DNA of 64,000 bases, taken from positions 1,178,001 through 1,242,000 of the forward strand of contig NC_005956.1 in assembly GCF_000046705.1 (NCBI RefSeq), in the 5' to 3' direction. The DNA is from Bartonella henselae str. Houston-1 (lineage in GTDB: Bacteria > Pseudomonadota > Alphaproteobacteria > Rhizobiales > Rhizobiaceae). The translations under genes and the position numbers were made by a program. Positions 41,971 through 54,093 of this stretch are shown here, piece by piece. The stretch's first letter is position 1. Every line of letters starts with the position of its first letter. Below the pieces are notes generated by a model. It worked only from the letters and a program-made list of their open reading frames with translations, was not told where the DNA came from and did not search any database.

Positions 41971-42600
41971 TTACTTCCATTTGTGAATAAAAACCTCGAT
42001 GGGTAAGTTTTGCATATCAGACAACGCATTATAAATTTTATCAAGTGGCCAATTCCACCAAGCCATCTCCAAAAGTGTCTGAATCACATTATCGGGAAAG
42101 CGCATCCGCAACGGTTTTGCAGGAACACCAGCAACAATCGTATAAGGTAAAATATCTTTTGTTATAACAGCGTTAGTACCAATGATAGCGCCATGTCCAA
42201 TTGCCACCCCAGGCATAATAACCGCACCATGTCCAATCCATACATCATGACCAACGGTAACACGCTTTTCACAACGCCTTTCACGAAAGGAACGATCTAA
42301 GGACATATAGCGGAAATATTCATTTGGACGATATGTTATTTTATGTGTTGAAAGGCGTTCCATGGGATGTTCTAGTGCATTCACACAGACATGAGATGCA
42401 ATAGAACAAAAACGCCCAATATCGCTATAAATAGCTTCACTGTTATGCTCAAAATAGGAAAAATCTCCAACCGTTACATCACGTAAAACCACCCGCTCGT
42501 TGATTTCTACATAGCGCCCCAATTTACAACCATGCAGCCGTGCTGTTGTATTGATACGAGGCTGACTCTCACGGAATCGAAGATCTTTCTTAGTATTCAT
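41971..42600 (-). CDS. Left-handed beta-helix (hexapeptide) acyltransferase, PhnO-cluster type
   Basis: 209 aa. Repeated hexapeptide turns are visible from about residue 25 (LGRYVEINERVVLRDVTVG) and 110-160 (VTVGHDVWIGHGAVIMPGVA, then IIGTNAVITKDI), with VAGVPAKPLRMRF closing the helix. The loop NALEHPMERLSTHKITYR carries a catalytic-type His. It matches the transferase family often associated with phosphonate metabolism genes (TIGR03308 pattern, by recall); no phn genes are present here, so the substrate is unknown. Convergent with uvrD. Confidence 0.8.
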   Translation of the reverse strand: MNTKKDLRFRESQPRINTTARLHGCKLGRYVEINERVVLRDVTVGDFSYFEHNSEAIYSDIGRFCSIASHVCVNALEHPMERLSTHKITYRPNEYFRYMSLDRSFRERRCEKRVTVGHDVWIGHGAVIMPGVAIGHGAIIGTNAVITKDILPYTIVAGVPAKPLRMRFPDNVIQTLLEMAWWNWPLDKIYNALSDMQNLPIEVFIHKWK

Positions 42601-42737
42601 TTATCTTTCACCAATTATTTTTTCTCAATAACATGAAAAAACAAATCACCTGATAAACACAATCAATCATGAAACATGAGATTGCAAAACTAACCTGCCA
42701 GTGTTAGAATTTCCTAGTAATTTAAGAGAGACAAATT

Positions 42738-43319
42738 ATGAAAAATGTAATACGCATCTTGGGGCTAACAATCATATTTCTTGCAGGCATTTTCATTTAT
42801 GACACGTTCAAGAATAAGCCTTTAGGTGATAATTTTACACTTACTGATTCTAATGGCAATACTATCACCGAAGCTGATATTCGAAGCAAGCCTTCAATTA
42901 TTTTCTTTGGCTTCACCATGTGCCCTGAGAGCTGCCCTACTACGCTAACCAATCTTGATCGATGGCTGACAAGTCTTGGCGCAGATGCTGACAAATTAGG
43001 AGTATGGTTTGTTACAGTTGACCCCGAACGTGATACACCAGAAGTCCTCCATGATTATCTCAGTAATTTTAACCATAAAATTGTTGGCATAAGCGGAGAA
43101 CCTGAAAAAGTTCACAAAATGGTAGATTCATTCAACATTGTTGCTGAGAAAGTACCTGGAACAGATGGAAATTATACCTATAACCACACAGCAGCAATTT
43201 TTTTACTAAAAAAAGGTGGGAAATTAGCTGGTGTTATTCCTTATAAAATTGAAAAAAACAATGAAGAATTAAGAGATAATATTGCCATTGAAAAGCTCAA
43301 ACAACTTGTCTTAAACTAA
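42738..43319 (+). CDS. SCO1/SenC-type copper chaperone for cytochrome c oxidase
   Basis: 193 aa. One N-terminal membrane helix (residues 5-22), then a thioredoxin-like fold with the copper-binding CPESC motif near residue 58 and the conserved His in NYTYNHTAAIF near 150. The family delivers copper to the CuA site of cytochrome oxidase or acts as a thiol reductase. First gene in a tight + strand row with prmA and pepP. Confidence 0.9.
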   Translation: MKNVIRILGLTIIFLAGIFIYDTFKNKPLGDNFTLTDSNGNTITEADIRSKPSIIFFGFTMCPESCPTTLTNLDRWLTSLGADADKLGVWFVTVDPERDTPEVLHDYLSNFNHKIVGISGEPEKVHKMVDSFNIVAEKVPGTDGNYTYNHTAAIFLLKKGGKLAGVIPYKIEKNNEELRDNIAIEKLKQLVLN

Positions 43320-43351
43320 ATTTTCAGAGCCACTTTAAAAGAAAGAACAGC

Positions 43352-44221
43352 ATGTCGCAGCAAATTCGCCTGTATTGTACTGCTTCCAAAAATGAAGCAG
43401 AAGAGTGGTATATTCTTATGGAGACAGCCTTTGAGGAAGAAGGATATCCTCTTGCTCTTGTAGAAATAGATGAAAAAAATGCCATCTATGAGCTTTCACT
43501 TTATATAAATAAAGAAAACCAAGAGAATGCTTCAAAACGTTTTGCACATATCCTTTCTATAGATCCTGATAAAATTAACAATGAAATTTTACCCAATATT
43601 GACTGGGTACAGAAGAGTCTTGAAGAGCTAAAGCCTGTGCATGCAGGTCCTTTTTTTCTTCATGGAAGCCATCACCGAAATGACATTCCACCAGATGTTT
43701 TGCCTATTGAAATTGAAGCAAATCAGGCCTTTGGAACAGGGCATCATGAAACAACAGCCGGTTGTTTGAAAATAATTGCAAAAATATTGCAAAATGAAAA
43801 TCCACAAAATGCCCTTGATCTTGGTACTGGAAGTGGAATATTAGCCATAGGAATCGCAATGCTTAAACCTATTTCTGTACTTGCCTCCGATATTGATCCG
43901 GTAGCTATCCAAGTTGCCCAACACAATATCCAGCTCAATGGCGTAAAAAAATATATTACAACTGTTACCGCAACAGGTTTTAACCATGATGAGATTGCAT
44001 CACGTGCGCCCTTTGATCTTATTGTTGCCAATATCCTTGCCAATCCTCTCATTGAACTTGCACAAGAAATGGTAAAGGCACTCCAAAAAGGGGGATCTCT
44101 CATTTTATCTGGAATTCTTAAAGAACAACATGACCATGTTTTGGAGGCTTATGTCAAACAGGGATTAAAACATATTGAAACATACCACTGTCAAGGATGG
44201 GTTACTATACATCTGAAATAA
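43352..44221 (+). CDS. prmA: Ribosomal protein L11 methyltransferase
   Basis: 289 aa. N-terminal substrate-recognition domain (1-~95), then a class I SAM methyltransferase domain with motif I ALDLGTGSGILAIGIA near residue 152, acidic ASDIDPVAI at 175, and the catalytic region VANILANPLIEL near 228. Preceded by FGTGHHETT, typical of PrmA. It trimethylates L11. It lies 32 bp after the SCO1 gene and 17 bp before pepP. Confidence 0.94.
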   Translation: MSQQIRLYCTASKNEAEEWYILMETAFEEEGYPLALVEIDEKNAIYELSLYINKENQENASKRFAHILSIDPDKINNEILPNIDWVQKSLEELKPVHAGPFFLHGSHHRNDIPPDVLPIEIEANQAFGTGHHETTAGCLKIIAKILQNENPQNALDLGTGSGILAIGIAMLKPISVLASDIDPVAIQVAQHNIQLNGVKKYITTVTATGFNHDEIASRAPFDLIVANILANPLIELAQEMVKALQKGGSLILSGILKEQHDHVLEAYVKQGLKHIETYHCQGWVTIHLK

Positions 44222-44238
44222 AAGAAAAGGACGTTACT

Positions 44239-46065
44239 ATGTATCAATCCTTTGAGGCGATAACAAATCCAGCTTATGCTGCAGAGCGTATTTCCTCTCT
44301 TCGCCAAGAACTCAATCGCCTCGAACTCGATGGTTTTCTTGTCCCGCGTTCTGATGAACATCAAGGAGAATATGTGCCTCCACATGCTCAACGTCTTAGC
44401 TGGCTCACCGGTTTTACTGGCTCATCTGGTATTGCACTCATCTTAAAAAACAAAGCCATCCTCTTCACAGACGGGCGTTATAAACTCCAAGTGCGCCAAC
44501 AAACTGATCCTCATATTTTTGAATATGAAGATCTTGTAATTTGCCCACCCTCACAATGGCTTGAAAAGAATGGACAAAAACTTTCTATTGGATTTGATCC
44601 ATGGCTCCACACTATTGCTGCAACTGATACACTAAGAAAAGCATTAGAACTGAAATCAAGTGGAAAGCTTGTAGCAGTTCAATCCAATCCCATTGATTTT
44701 ATCTGGCATGATCAACCACACCCCCCTCAATCCGCCTTATCAATTCATCCTCTCAAATATGCAGGATGTAAAACCGATGAAAAGCTGACATTAATTCGAA
44801 AAAATATCCAACAAGCCGATGCAGATGCTTTTATTTTCACAGACCCCTCCTCTATTGCATGGACATTCAATATACGTGGAAATGATGTTTCCAACACACC
44901 TTTTTCTCTTTGTTTTGCTTTCATTCCCATCAAAGAAAGTCCCATCTTGTTCATTAATAGCAAAAAATTGGGTATAGAACAGAAACAATATCTGGAACGT
45001 TATGCAAAACTATATGAACCAGAACAGCTTATCCCAATGCTCAAAGATTATGTTAAAAAAGGAATGATTTTTGCCTTAGATCCACGGATAACCTGCGAAA
45101 AAATACACATCATTATTGAAGAACAAGGAGGCTCTTTCACGACACTTACTGATCCCGCTGCTCTACCACGAGCCATTAAAAATAGCACAGAACTAAACGG
45201 TACGCGCCAAGCACATCTGCGCGACGGCGTAGCACTGACCCGTTTTTTTTCTTGGCTAGATAAACAAACACCAGGATCCATACATGAAATTTCTGCTGCT
45301 CAAAAATTAGAAGAATTTCGCATAAATACAGCAAAAGAAATGGGAGAAAAACTTGAAGATCTCTCTTTTGATACGATCTCAGCAGCAGGCGCGAATGGTG
45401 CCATTGTTCATTATCGTGTAACGAATGAAACAAATAAACAACTCAATGCTGGTGAACTTTATCTGGTTGATTCAGGTGGACAATACCGTGATGGCACAAC
45501 AGATGTCACACGCACAGTTGCAATTGGGAATGTTGGAGAAGAAGAAAAACGCTGTTTTACTCTTGTTCTCAAAGGTATGATTGCTCTTTCAACCGCACAC
45601 TTTCCAAAAGGAACACGTGGACAAGATATTGATGTTCTTGCACGCATTGCCTTATGGAAAGCTGGTTTTGATTACGCCCATGGCACCGGTCATGGAGTTG
45701 GCTCTTATCTCTCTGTTCATGAAGGACCACAAAATCTTTCGCGTAACGGGTGTCAAGAATTGATCCCTGGAATGATTGTTTCTAATGAACCTGGATATTA
45801 TCGTGAAGGTGCTTTTGGCATCCGTATTGAAAATCTGCTCATTGTGAAGCCAGCACAAAAAATTAACGGTGGAGATAGAGAAATGCTATCGTTTGAAACA
45901 CTTACCAATTGTCCCATCGATCGACGATTAATCCTCCCAGAGCTTTTAACAGAACAGGAACAACAATGGCTTAATGATTACCATACGCATGTTTATCAGG
46001 TTAATGCACCTTACTTGAGTGAAGAAGATAAAAGATGGGCAAAAGAAGCAACACTGCCTCTTTAA
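44239..46065 (+). CDS. pepP: Xaa-Pro aminopeptidase (M24B metallopeptidase)
   Basis: 608 aa. Start chosen at 44239 because AAAGGACG precedes this ATG; the frame is open 14 codons further into prmA. Two creatinase-like N-terminal domains (SSLRQELNRLELDGFLVPRS, near 15) are followed by the pita-bread catalytic domain with metal ligands in LYLVDSGGQYRDGTTDVTRT (Asp pair), GTGHGVGSYLSVHE (His) and SNEPGYYREGAFGIRIEN (Glu). It releases N-terminal residues preceding proline. Length fits the long ~600-aa type rather than E. coli PepP (~440). Confidence 0.92.
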   Translation: MYQSFEAITNPAYAAERISSLRQELNRLELDGFLVPRSDEHQGEYVPPHAQRLSWLTGFTGSSGIALILKNKAILFTDGRYKLQVRQQTDPHIFEYEDLVICPPSQWLEKNGQKLSIGFDPWLHTIAATDTLRKALELKSSGKLVAVQSNPIDFIWHDQPHPPQSALSIHPLKYAGCKTDEKLTLIRKNIQQADADAFIFTDPSSIAWTFNIRGNDVSNTPFSLCFAFIPIKESPILFINSKKLGIEQKQYLERYAKLYEPEQLIPMLKDYVKKGMIFALDPRITCEKIHIIIEEQGGSFTTLTDPAALPRAIKNSTELNGTRQAHLRDGVALTRFFSWLDKQTPGSIHEISAAQKLEEFRINTAKEMGEKLEDLSFDTISAAGANGAIVHYRVTNETNKQLNAGELYLVDSGGQYRDGTTDVTRTVAIGNVGEEEKRCFTLVLKGMIALSTAHFPKGTRGQDIDVLARIALWKAGFDYAHGTGHGVGSYLSVHEGPQNLSRNGCQELIPGMIVSNEPGYYREGAFGIRIENLLIVKPAQKINGGDREMLSFETLTNCPIDRRLILPELLTEQEQQWLNDYHTHVYQVNAPYLSEEDKRWAKEATLPL

Positions 46066-46204
46066 GTGAAGAAGCATGAACATTTTCTAATTCTTCTTTA
46101 AGAATACCGTGTCTTCTCTTTTTAAGAGGAAAATATGCGTTTTCTATCAAGAAACACAAAAAACACTCCATTGTAGATATTTAAAGTTTTTTTACTGGTA
46201 TGAT
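46066..46204. other. Short spacer after pepP
   Basis: No clear terminator; the pseudo-integrase begins beyond it. Confidence 0.5.
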
Positions 46205-46825
46205 AAACGATAACCTTGGTGTAACAAAGTGGGATGCACTAATAAAGCATACGCTTTTGCGTTTGCCTGTAAATCAACATCTAAACCTAGTCAGCAACAT
46301 ATTTGAGACAAAGATTAAGACGGATAAGGGCTTCCTCTGTTGTCACAGCTTTTGTATGCCAGATTGGAACAAGCGTATTGCATATATCTGTTTTAGTCAT
46401 CTCTGAAACAGAGAGAGCCTAACTTAGAGAGAATATAAAGTTGTAAAGATAGAAACCAGTTCCAGTTTTAGCATCACTCTTTAAATTCGACTTTACGACT
46501 TTCAAAAACAGTGAGGAGCAATATTTTTTCAATAATAGAGAAGTACACATTGCCTCATGCGTTTGTTTCTCACGTTTTTAATAGAGGTCACGTCCCTCAA
46601 TGCGAAACAGAACGCCATTATGTTACACCATTCACACGCTTGTTTTAAAGAGGCATCCGTCAGCGCACCCAAGTCTATTTCATAACGCTGTCCGTGAAAG
46701 ATATAATGATAAAGCCATTGGACCACGCCCTCTTTACATTTATGAAAGAGCAATCTGGCACTGTTATTCTCTTTACCAGCTTCAAAGTGTTGCAATCCCC
46801 CCCTCGCATTGAGACGGTTCTTTAT
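46205..46825 (-). pseudogene. Decayed phage-type tyrosine integrase, N-terminal and core-binding parts
   Basis: Reading the - strand from 46822, KNRLNARGGLQHFEAGK leads into an Arm-DNA-binding (DUF4102-like) domain: QWLYHYIFHGQRYEIDLGAL then TDASLKQA, which closely resemble P4-type integrases. After the stop at 46529 homology continues in other frames: FESRKVEFK near 46490, SEMTKTDICNTLVPIWHTKA near 46370, EEALIRLNLCLKYVAD, then a further shift to GLDVDLQANAKAYALLVHP near 46230. There is no start codon, at least one stop and at least three frameshifts, and the catalytic domain was not found. It marks a former mobile element. Confidence 0.85.
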
Positions 46826-47841
46826 TCCTTTCTTGCAGAGTTGTTATCTACACACCAATCCCACTTGTGACATACAAGAAAAGATTTCGATTGTTTCACT
46901 ATAAGAGAATTTGAGGTGAGAAAAACTTACAATATTTGGAATTTCATTGAAATTGAAAAACTATAAATTATTTTTACAAGTCAATAGAGTACCCTTGAAA
47001 GTGGATAATGCTTACCTTGACGATTATCCTCCACCGCTGCCATACGATTATATCCCTTTATTTTCCTTATATGAAAACTTTTACTTATTCACTATAATCC
47101 TCAACATAATCTCCATCCTGTCTACTATAATCAGCTTATTGTGGCGTTTTGGACTCAAAATTTTTGTATATTTGTTCACATTTTACCTTTTCAGTTTGCC
47201 TTATAATGATAATCTATACTTTTTTTGATAATGAAATTTGTATATTCTTGATAAGAGAAACTGAAGTATAATATGAAGCTCATGGCGCACTGCTTTTGCC
47301 AAAAAAACAAACCTTGTTATACTTCTTTTTTTGTCTAATCATCAAGTGCACATAAAATTCCTCACCCCATCGATAATACATTCATATGTATAACCTCGGA
47401 ATCATTTTCAATAAAAGGCACCACTTGTATTAAAAAAACCTTCTAACAAGGTTGCTTTGATAACCTTTCCAGTTCTATCACTTCTTCAAATAAAACTGTA
47501 TACAATATATCCATTTCTTCGCAATAAAGTTGAAGTGCTTCAATTGCAATTTATGATGAGATTTTCTTCTTTATCCGCAGCAGAAAAAAGTCCCTCAAAA
47601 TTAGGAAGTTAAATACCAAAAGCAGAATCTTTCTCTTTTATGAATAAGGACAAAAAACCTTTCCATGATATTACAGTTGAAGGACAATATTTCATGGCAA
47701 TCAAGATAATTATAAAAATTTCTTAAGATTACATATTAACTTTTTAATATCAATAAATCGCGCCTAATGAAGAAAGACAAAGACTGGTGAATTCGCTATG
47801 CTTGACGAAGGTTGACCCTAAATATAATGCCCCACAATCAA
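46826..47841. other. Degenerate region next to the integrase remnant
   Basis: About 1 kb with no confirmed gene. A 93-codon frame (46947-47228, +) from a TTG has two hydrophobic stretches, but no ribosome binding site. Around 47450-47550 the - strand has a 37-codon helical, acidic open piece (LQLYCEEMDILYTVLFEEVI) bounded by stops. Both may be remains of cargo genes; I cannot name them. Confidence 0.4.
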
Positions 47842-47919
47842 CTATAATTGAGTCTCTTCATCGATAAATTCAACATCTAACTCTTGTGCTTTAATCAATT
47901 TCGATCTACCCACAAATCC
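47842..47919 (-). pseudogene. Detached copy of the ligA 3' end
   Basis: 26 in-frame codons (GFVGRSKLIKAQELDVEFID and six more to a TAG). They match the LigA C-terminus ([20 protein letters not shown] and following) at 17 of 25 residues and also align at the DNA level (for example CTCTTCATCGATAA and CTAACTCTTGTGCTTT). It lies 78 bp beyond the real ligA stop. Confidence 0.85.
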
Positions 47920-47997
47920 CACAACAATATGCCCCATAAGAGAGAAATAGTGATACGAACAGGCACTCTAATTCTAGAAAAAGCCTTTTCCTAAATA

Positions 47998-50163
<2,166 letters not shown>

Positions 50164-50279
50164 TTATGGGCCACGGACATAATAATCTCAATTCTTTATC
50201 ACGCACAGAATCCAAATGAAGACATGCTCGCCAGTGATATAATTCATAAGCAACATTTTTACCATTTAATCAATCATCT

Positions 50280-51941
50280 CTATGCCAAAAGTTTTTGAGC
50301 AGCTGCACGCGCCTCTTTAGTAATCTGCTCTCCTGCTAACATACGGGCAATTTCTTCTGCACGCTCACGCTCTTCCATTTTATGGACAGCTGTAACAAAG
50401 CGGCCTTTATCATCACTCTCCTCCTTTGAAATAAGAAAATGGCTGTGTGCTTTAGATGCTACCTGAGGCGCATGCGTAATAGCAAAAACCTGAATATTTT
50501 CTGATAAACGCCGCAACCTTTGCCCAATAGCAGCAGCAACAGCTCCACCAACGCCTGTATCAATTTCATCAAAGATTAGCGTAGGAGCTGATCCACGATC
50601 AGACAAAACAACCTTTAATGCCAATAAAAAACGAGACAGTTCACCACCAGAAGCTACACTGAGCATTGGTCCTGCACGGGTCCCAGGATTTGTCCGAACC
50701 CAATATTCAACACGATCTATCCCTTCTGCACTGCGTCTTTCAACATCACTTTGCATTTCAACAATAAACTCTGCCTTTTCCAATTTCAATGCTGGTAACT
50801 CAGCCATAACACTTTCAGACAAGTGCTTTGCTACTTCTCGACGCTTTATTGAAAGTGCTTGTGCTAATGTATCATAGTTCTTTTGTGCCTGCTCTACTTC
50901 ATCCTCGAGATGCACCAATGTGTTCTGATCCTGCTCAAAATCAGCAAGTTCTGCATCCATTTTATCACGTAACTGTATTAATTCATCCGCAGAAACTTGG
51001 TACTTACGAGCAAAGCCCCGAAGAGCAAAAAGGCGCTCCTCTATCTGTTCCAATTCACCAGGTTCAAAATCCAATGCCCGCATTGCTGCTTCAATACCTT
51101 CTTGTGCTGTTGCAAGTGCATGAAGTGCCTCATCAATCGAGTTAACGACAGGTGCAATAAGCTCTTGCGCCTCGGGAATTTTGCGTTCCAAACGTCTTAC
51201 CAAATTAGAAAGAACTGGAATTGGCGATTTTGGACCAGTTAAAAGATCATCAGCTTCCTTAATATCCGTCGCTATTTTTTCTAATTTAAGCATATCTGCA
51301 CGACGAAGAGAAAGGGCATCCTCTTCACCAACTTGAAAATCGAGCTTTTCAAGTTCTTGAACGCACGCACGAAGATAATCAGCCTCACGTAAAGCATTCT
51401 CTACTTTCAAACGCTGTTGCTGCAAACGCTTTTCAAATTCACGCCATATCCGATAACACTGACGCAAATTTTCTGTCTCATCCTCAAGTCCACCAAAAGC
51501 ATCTAGTAATTGGCGATGCGTATCAACATCAACAAGTGCGCGATTATCATGCTGTCCGTGAATTTCAACCAACTGACGTCCAACATGACGCATCAATGCA
51601 ACACTAGCTACCTGATCATTGATAAAAACACGACTACGACCATCACTTAATTGCACACGCCGTAAAATAATATCGCCTTCATCATCAAAACCATTCTCAC
51701 GGATAAGCTGACGCACAGAATGCGAAACAGGCACATCAAAAACAGCTGTCACCTGCCCGCGGTCAACACCATGACGTACAAGAGAAGCATCACCCCGTCC
51801 CCCAAGAGCCAGTGACAAAGCATCAAGTAAAATAGACTTCCCCGCGCCCGTTTCTCCAGTTAAAACAGACAAACCCGCTCTAAAATGAATATCGAGCGTT
51901 TCGATCAAGACAATATTATGAATCGAAAGCTGTATCAACAT
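50280..51941 (-). CDS. recN: DNA repair protein RecN (SMC-like)
   Basis: 553 aa. N-terminal Walker A GETGAGKSILLDALSLALGG near residue 30, long coiled-coil arms (about 150-370), and C-terminal ABC signature SVASGGELSRFLLAL with Walker B PTLIFDEIDTGVGG. Cohesin-like ATPase in double-strand break repair. It begins 6 bp after bamD. Confidence 0.96.
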   Translation of the reverse strand: MLIQLSIHNIVLIETLDIHFRAGLSVLTGETGAGKSILLDALSLALGGRGDASLVRHGVDRGQVTAVFDVPVSHSVRQLIRENGFDDEGDIILRRVQLSDGRSRVFINDQVASVALMRHVGRQLVEIHGQHDNRALVDVDTHRQLLDAFGGLEDETENLRQCYRIWREFEKRLQQQRLKVENALREADYLRACVQELEKLDFQVGEEDALSLRRADMLKLEKIATDIKEADDLLTGPKSPIPVLSNLVRRLERKIPEAQELIAPVVNSIDEALHALATAQEGIEAAMRALDFEPGELEQIEERLFALRGFARKYQVSADELIQLRDKMDAELADFEQDQNTLVHLEDEVEQAQKNYDTLAQALSIKRREVAKHLSESVMAELPALKLEKAEFIVEMQSDVERRSAEGIDRVEYWVRTNPGTRAGPMLSVASGGELSRFLLALKVVLSDRGSAPTLIFDEIDTGVGGAVAAAIGQRLRRLSENIQVFAITHAPQVASKAHSHFLISKEESDDKGRFVTAVHKMEERERAEEIARMLAGEQITKEARAAAQKLLA

Positions 51942-51947
51942 AGAGAA

Positions 51948-52841
51948 TCAACGTGCCTTACTTTTATCACCACCTAAAGCCTGTGAGATCCAAGAAGATT
52001 TATGCTCCCGTGGTGATATGCTATTCTTTTGCAAGAGATTATAAGAAAATTTATACCATTCACTTTTGGGATAATTACGTCCTAAAATAGCAGCAGCTGT
52101 CTGGGCTTCCAAAGTTAAACCAAGAGCAAGATTAACTTCCGTCAAACGAAAAAGCGCCTCTTCAATTTGATTTGTATCGGAGTACTCCTCAACCACTTTA
52201 CGAAATCTTCTACTTGCAGCAAGATAACGTCGCCCTTCTTCATAATAACGGCCAACCTGCATCTCTTTACCAGCCAACTGTTCTCTCCCAAACCGTATTT
52301 TAGCTTTAGCATCCTTAACATATTCAGAGTTCGGATAGCGCTCTATGAGAAGCTGCATAGCAGCAATAGCACGTTTCGTATCACGTTGATCCCGTGTAAC
52401 ATCAGGAATCCGACGAAAAGAAGAAAGACCGATAATATAATAAGCATAAGCAGCATCATCTGCCTCTGGATAAAGAGTAATATAGCGCTGAGCCATACTA
52501 ATAGAATCATCATACTTTTCGAGTCGGTAATTCGTAAAAGCACCCATCACCAGTGATTTACGACCCCAATCCGTATAAGCATATTGCTTTTCAATTATCA
52601 GAAACTTTTTCGATGCGTCCGCAAGCCGCCCACTCTCAAGACTAGCAAGTGCCTGATTATAGAGAACATCTGGCGGATCTATTTTTAAAACATATGCAGA
52701 TGGATCAAGGGTATTTTTTTCTTTAAATAAACAACCCGCTAATATGCAGGTGCTCCCCAAAAATATCATCCCTAATACCTTGCGTAAGATGTTAGATTTC
52801 CTGTATGCTACATTTTTAATAGATACATGAGATTTTATCAT
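51948..52841 (-). CDS. bamD: Outer-membrane assembly lipoprotein BamD (ComL)
   Basis: 297 aa. The N-terminal signal has a lipobox LAGC with the lipidated Cys at residue 37; positive residues precede the hydrophobic core. The rest is TPR-like (LYNQALASLESGRLADASKK, then YTDWGRKSLVMGAFTNYR and AAYAYYIIGLSSFRRIPDV). BamD is the essential lipoprotein of the BAM complex that inserts outer-membrane proteins. The C-terminus is short and charged. The ATG at 52841 gives a long pre-signal stretch; ATG at 52769 would shorten it. Confidence 0.93.
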   Translation of the reverse strand: MIKSHVSIKNVAYRKSNILRKVLGMIFLGSTCILAGCLFKEKNTLDPSAYVLKIDPPDVLYNQALASLESGRLADASKKFLIIEKQYAYTDWGRKSLVMGAFTNYRLEKYDDSISMAQRYITLYPEADDAAYAYYIIGLSSFRRIPDVTRDQRDTKRAIAAMQLLIERYPNSEYVKDAKAKIRFGREQLAGKEMQVGRYYEEGRRYLAASRRFRKVVEEYSDTNQIEEALFRLTEVNLALGLTLEAQTAAAILGRNYPKSEWYKFSYNLLQKNSISPREHKSSWISQALGGDKSKAR

Positions 52842-53012
52842 AATTTTTCTGGCCTCCAGAGAATGTCACCTTGTAGCAAAAATTGTTTATTAAAGATTTT
52901 TATACCATATTGTGTCAAAAGCCACTAACCAATTTAATAGCTTAAGATTAATCATCCCCTTAAAAATCAAATAAACTACAACAAAATCTTTTCAATTTTT
53001 CTTTCACTCTTC

Positions 53013-53888
53013 CTATAAATGACTTTTTTCATAACATGATTCATCCGCCAAAACAGCTTTCACCAATTGCGAATTCATTCTATGACCACTACAATAAGAG
53101 CGAAATAATCCAATAAAAGGGGCTCCAAGCAAAGCAGTATCACCAATTGCATCAAGCGTTTTGTGCCGAACATATTCATTCTTCCAATAAGGTCCATCTG
53201 GATTTATGATTTTGTCATTAAGACCGATAATGAGAGAATTTTCTAAAGAAGCGCCTATCCCTTTTCCAGAAACCCATAATTTTTCCACGTCTTTGACAAA
53301 ACCAAAAGTGCGTGCACGCGACAAGTCATCGCGAAAGCTTTGTGGGGTAAGATCAAAAGTTAAATGTTGTTTACCAATAGCAGAAGAAGGAAAAGAGATT
53401 GTTATATCAAAACGGCGCCCATCAAAGGGTAAAAACTCTGCAACACCATTGGTGCTTTCGACCCGCAGCGGCTTTTTTATAACGAAATAGGAACGCAACA
53501 CATTCTGCCGTATAACACCAACTTCATCAAAAGCTTGACAATACTGCCATGAAGAACCATCCAAAATCGGAATCTCATGACTCGACACTTCAATAATAAG
53601 ATTATCCAAATTATAAGCAGCAATCGCAGCCATCAGATGCTCAATTGTTTCAACTCTGAACCCTCCATGTCCAAGCGCTGTTGATAATTCAGTCGCCCCC
53701 GTTTGTGATGCATGTGCTTGAAATATTTGCTCTGTCCCATCCACTGCAAAACGCTTAAAAACAATACCACACCCAACATCAGCTGGACAAACTTTCACCA
53801 CAGATAAACACCCACTGTGAACACCAATGCCCTTAAATGTCACTACTTTTTTAAGAGTGGACTGATATTTTTGTACCAGCTTTATCAT
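53013..53888 (-). CDS. lpxC: UDP-3-O-acyl-N-acetylglucosamine deacetylase
   Basis: 291 aa. First committed step of lipid A synthesis; zinc enzyme. Ligand and catalytic signatures: TIEHLMAAI (His near residue 83), VRHKTLDAIGDTALLG (His and Asp near 242), and YCSGHRMNSQLVKA (His near 270). N-terminal TLKKVVTFKGIGVHSG is conserved. Located between ftsZ and bamD in the dcw-bam row. Confidence 0.96.
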   Translation of the reverse strand: MIKLVQKYQSTLKKVVTFKGIGVHSGCLSVVKVCPADVGCGIVFKRFAVDGTEQIFQAHASQTGATELSTALGHGGFRVETIEHLMAAIAAYNLDNLIIEVSSHEIPILDGSSWQYCQAFDEVGVIRQNVLRSYFVIKKPLRVESTNGVAEFLPFDGRRFDITISFPSSAIGKQHLTFDLTPQSFRDDLSRARTFGFVKDVEKLWVSGKGIGASLENSLIIGLNDKIINPDGPYWKNEYVRHKTLDAIGDTALLGAPFIGLFRSYCSGHRMNSQLVKAVLADESCYEKSHL

Positions 53889-53962
53889 GTCACTTCATTG
53901 AATAATTTTTACGGCCTTTAAAAATATTTATAAAACGATAAAGATTATATTCATAGCAAATA

Positions 53963-53990
53963 ATAAACCCGCTTATTACAAGCGGGTTTA
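53963..53990 (-). terminator. Terminator after ftsZ
   Basis: AAACCCGCTT, loop of five bases, AAGCGGGTTT followed on the - strand by a T-rich run. Ten-base-pair stem between ftsZ and lpxC, so lpxC likely has its own promoter. Confidence 0.8.
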
Positions 53991-54093
53991 TAAACAACAG
54001 AGTCTTGCCTCAAACACAGTAAATTTACTGTACAAAACTTTTACTCATCATAAAAGAAGGGAAATAACTTTCCTCTCTCTAATTTTTTACCAA

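Noticed and set aside
46205..47919. ligA 3' duplication as attL/attR of an integrated island
   Set aside because: The two ligA ends are only ~80 bp apart and the integrase lies outside them, so the standard island layout is not met.
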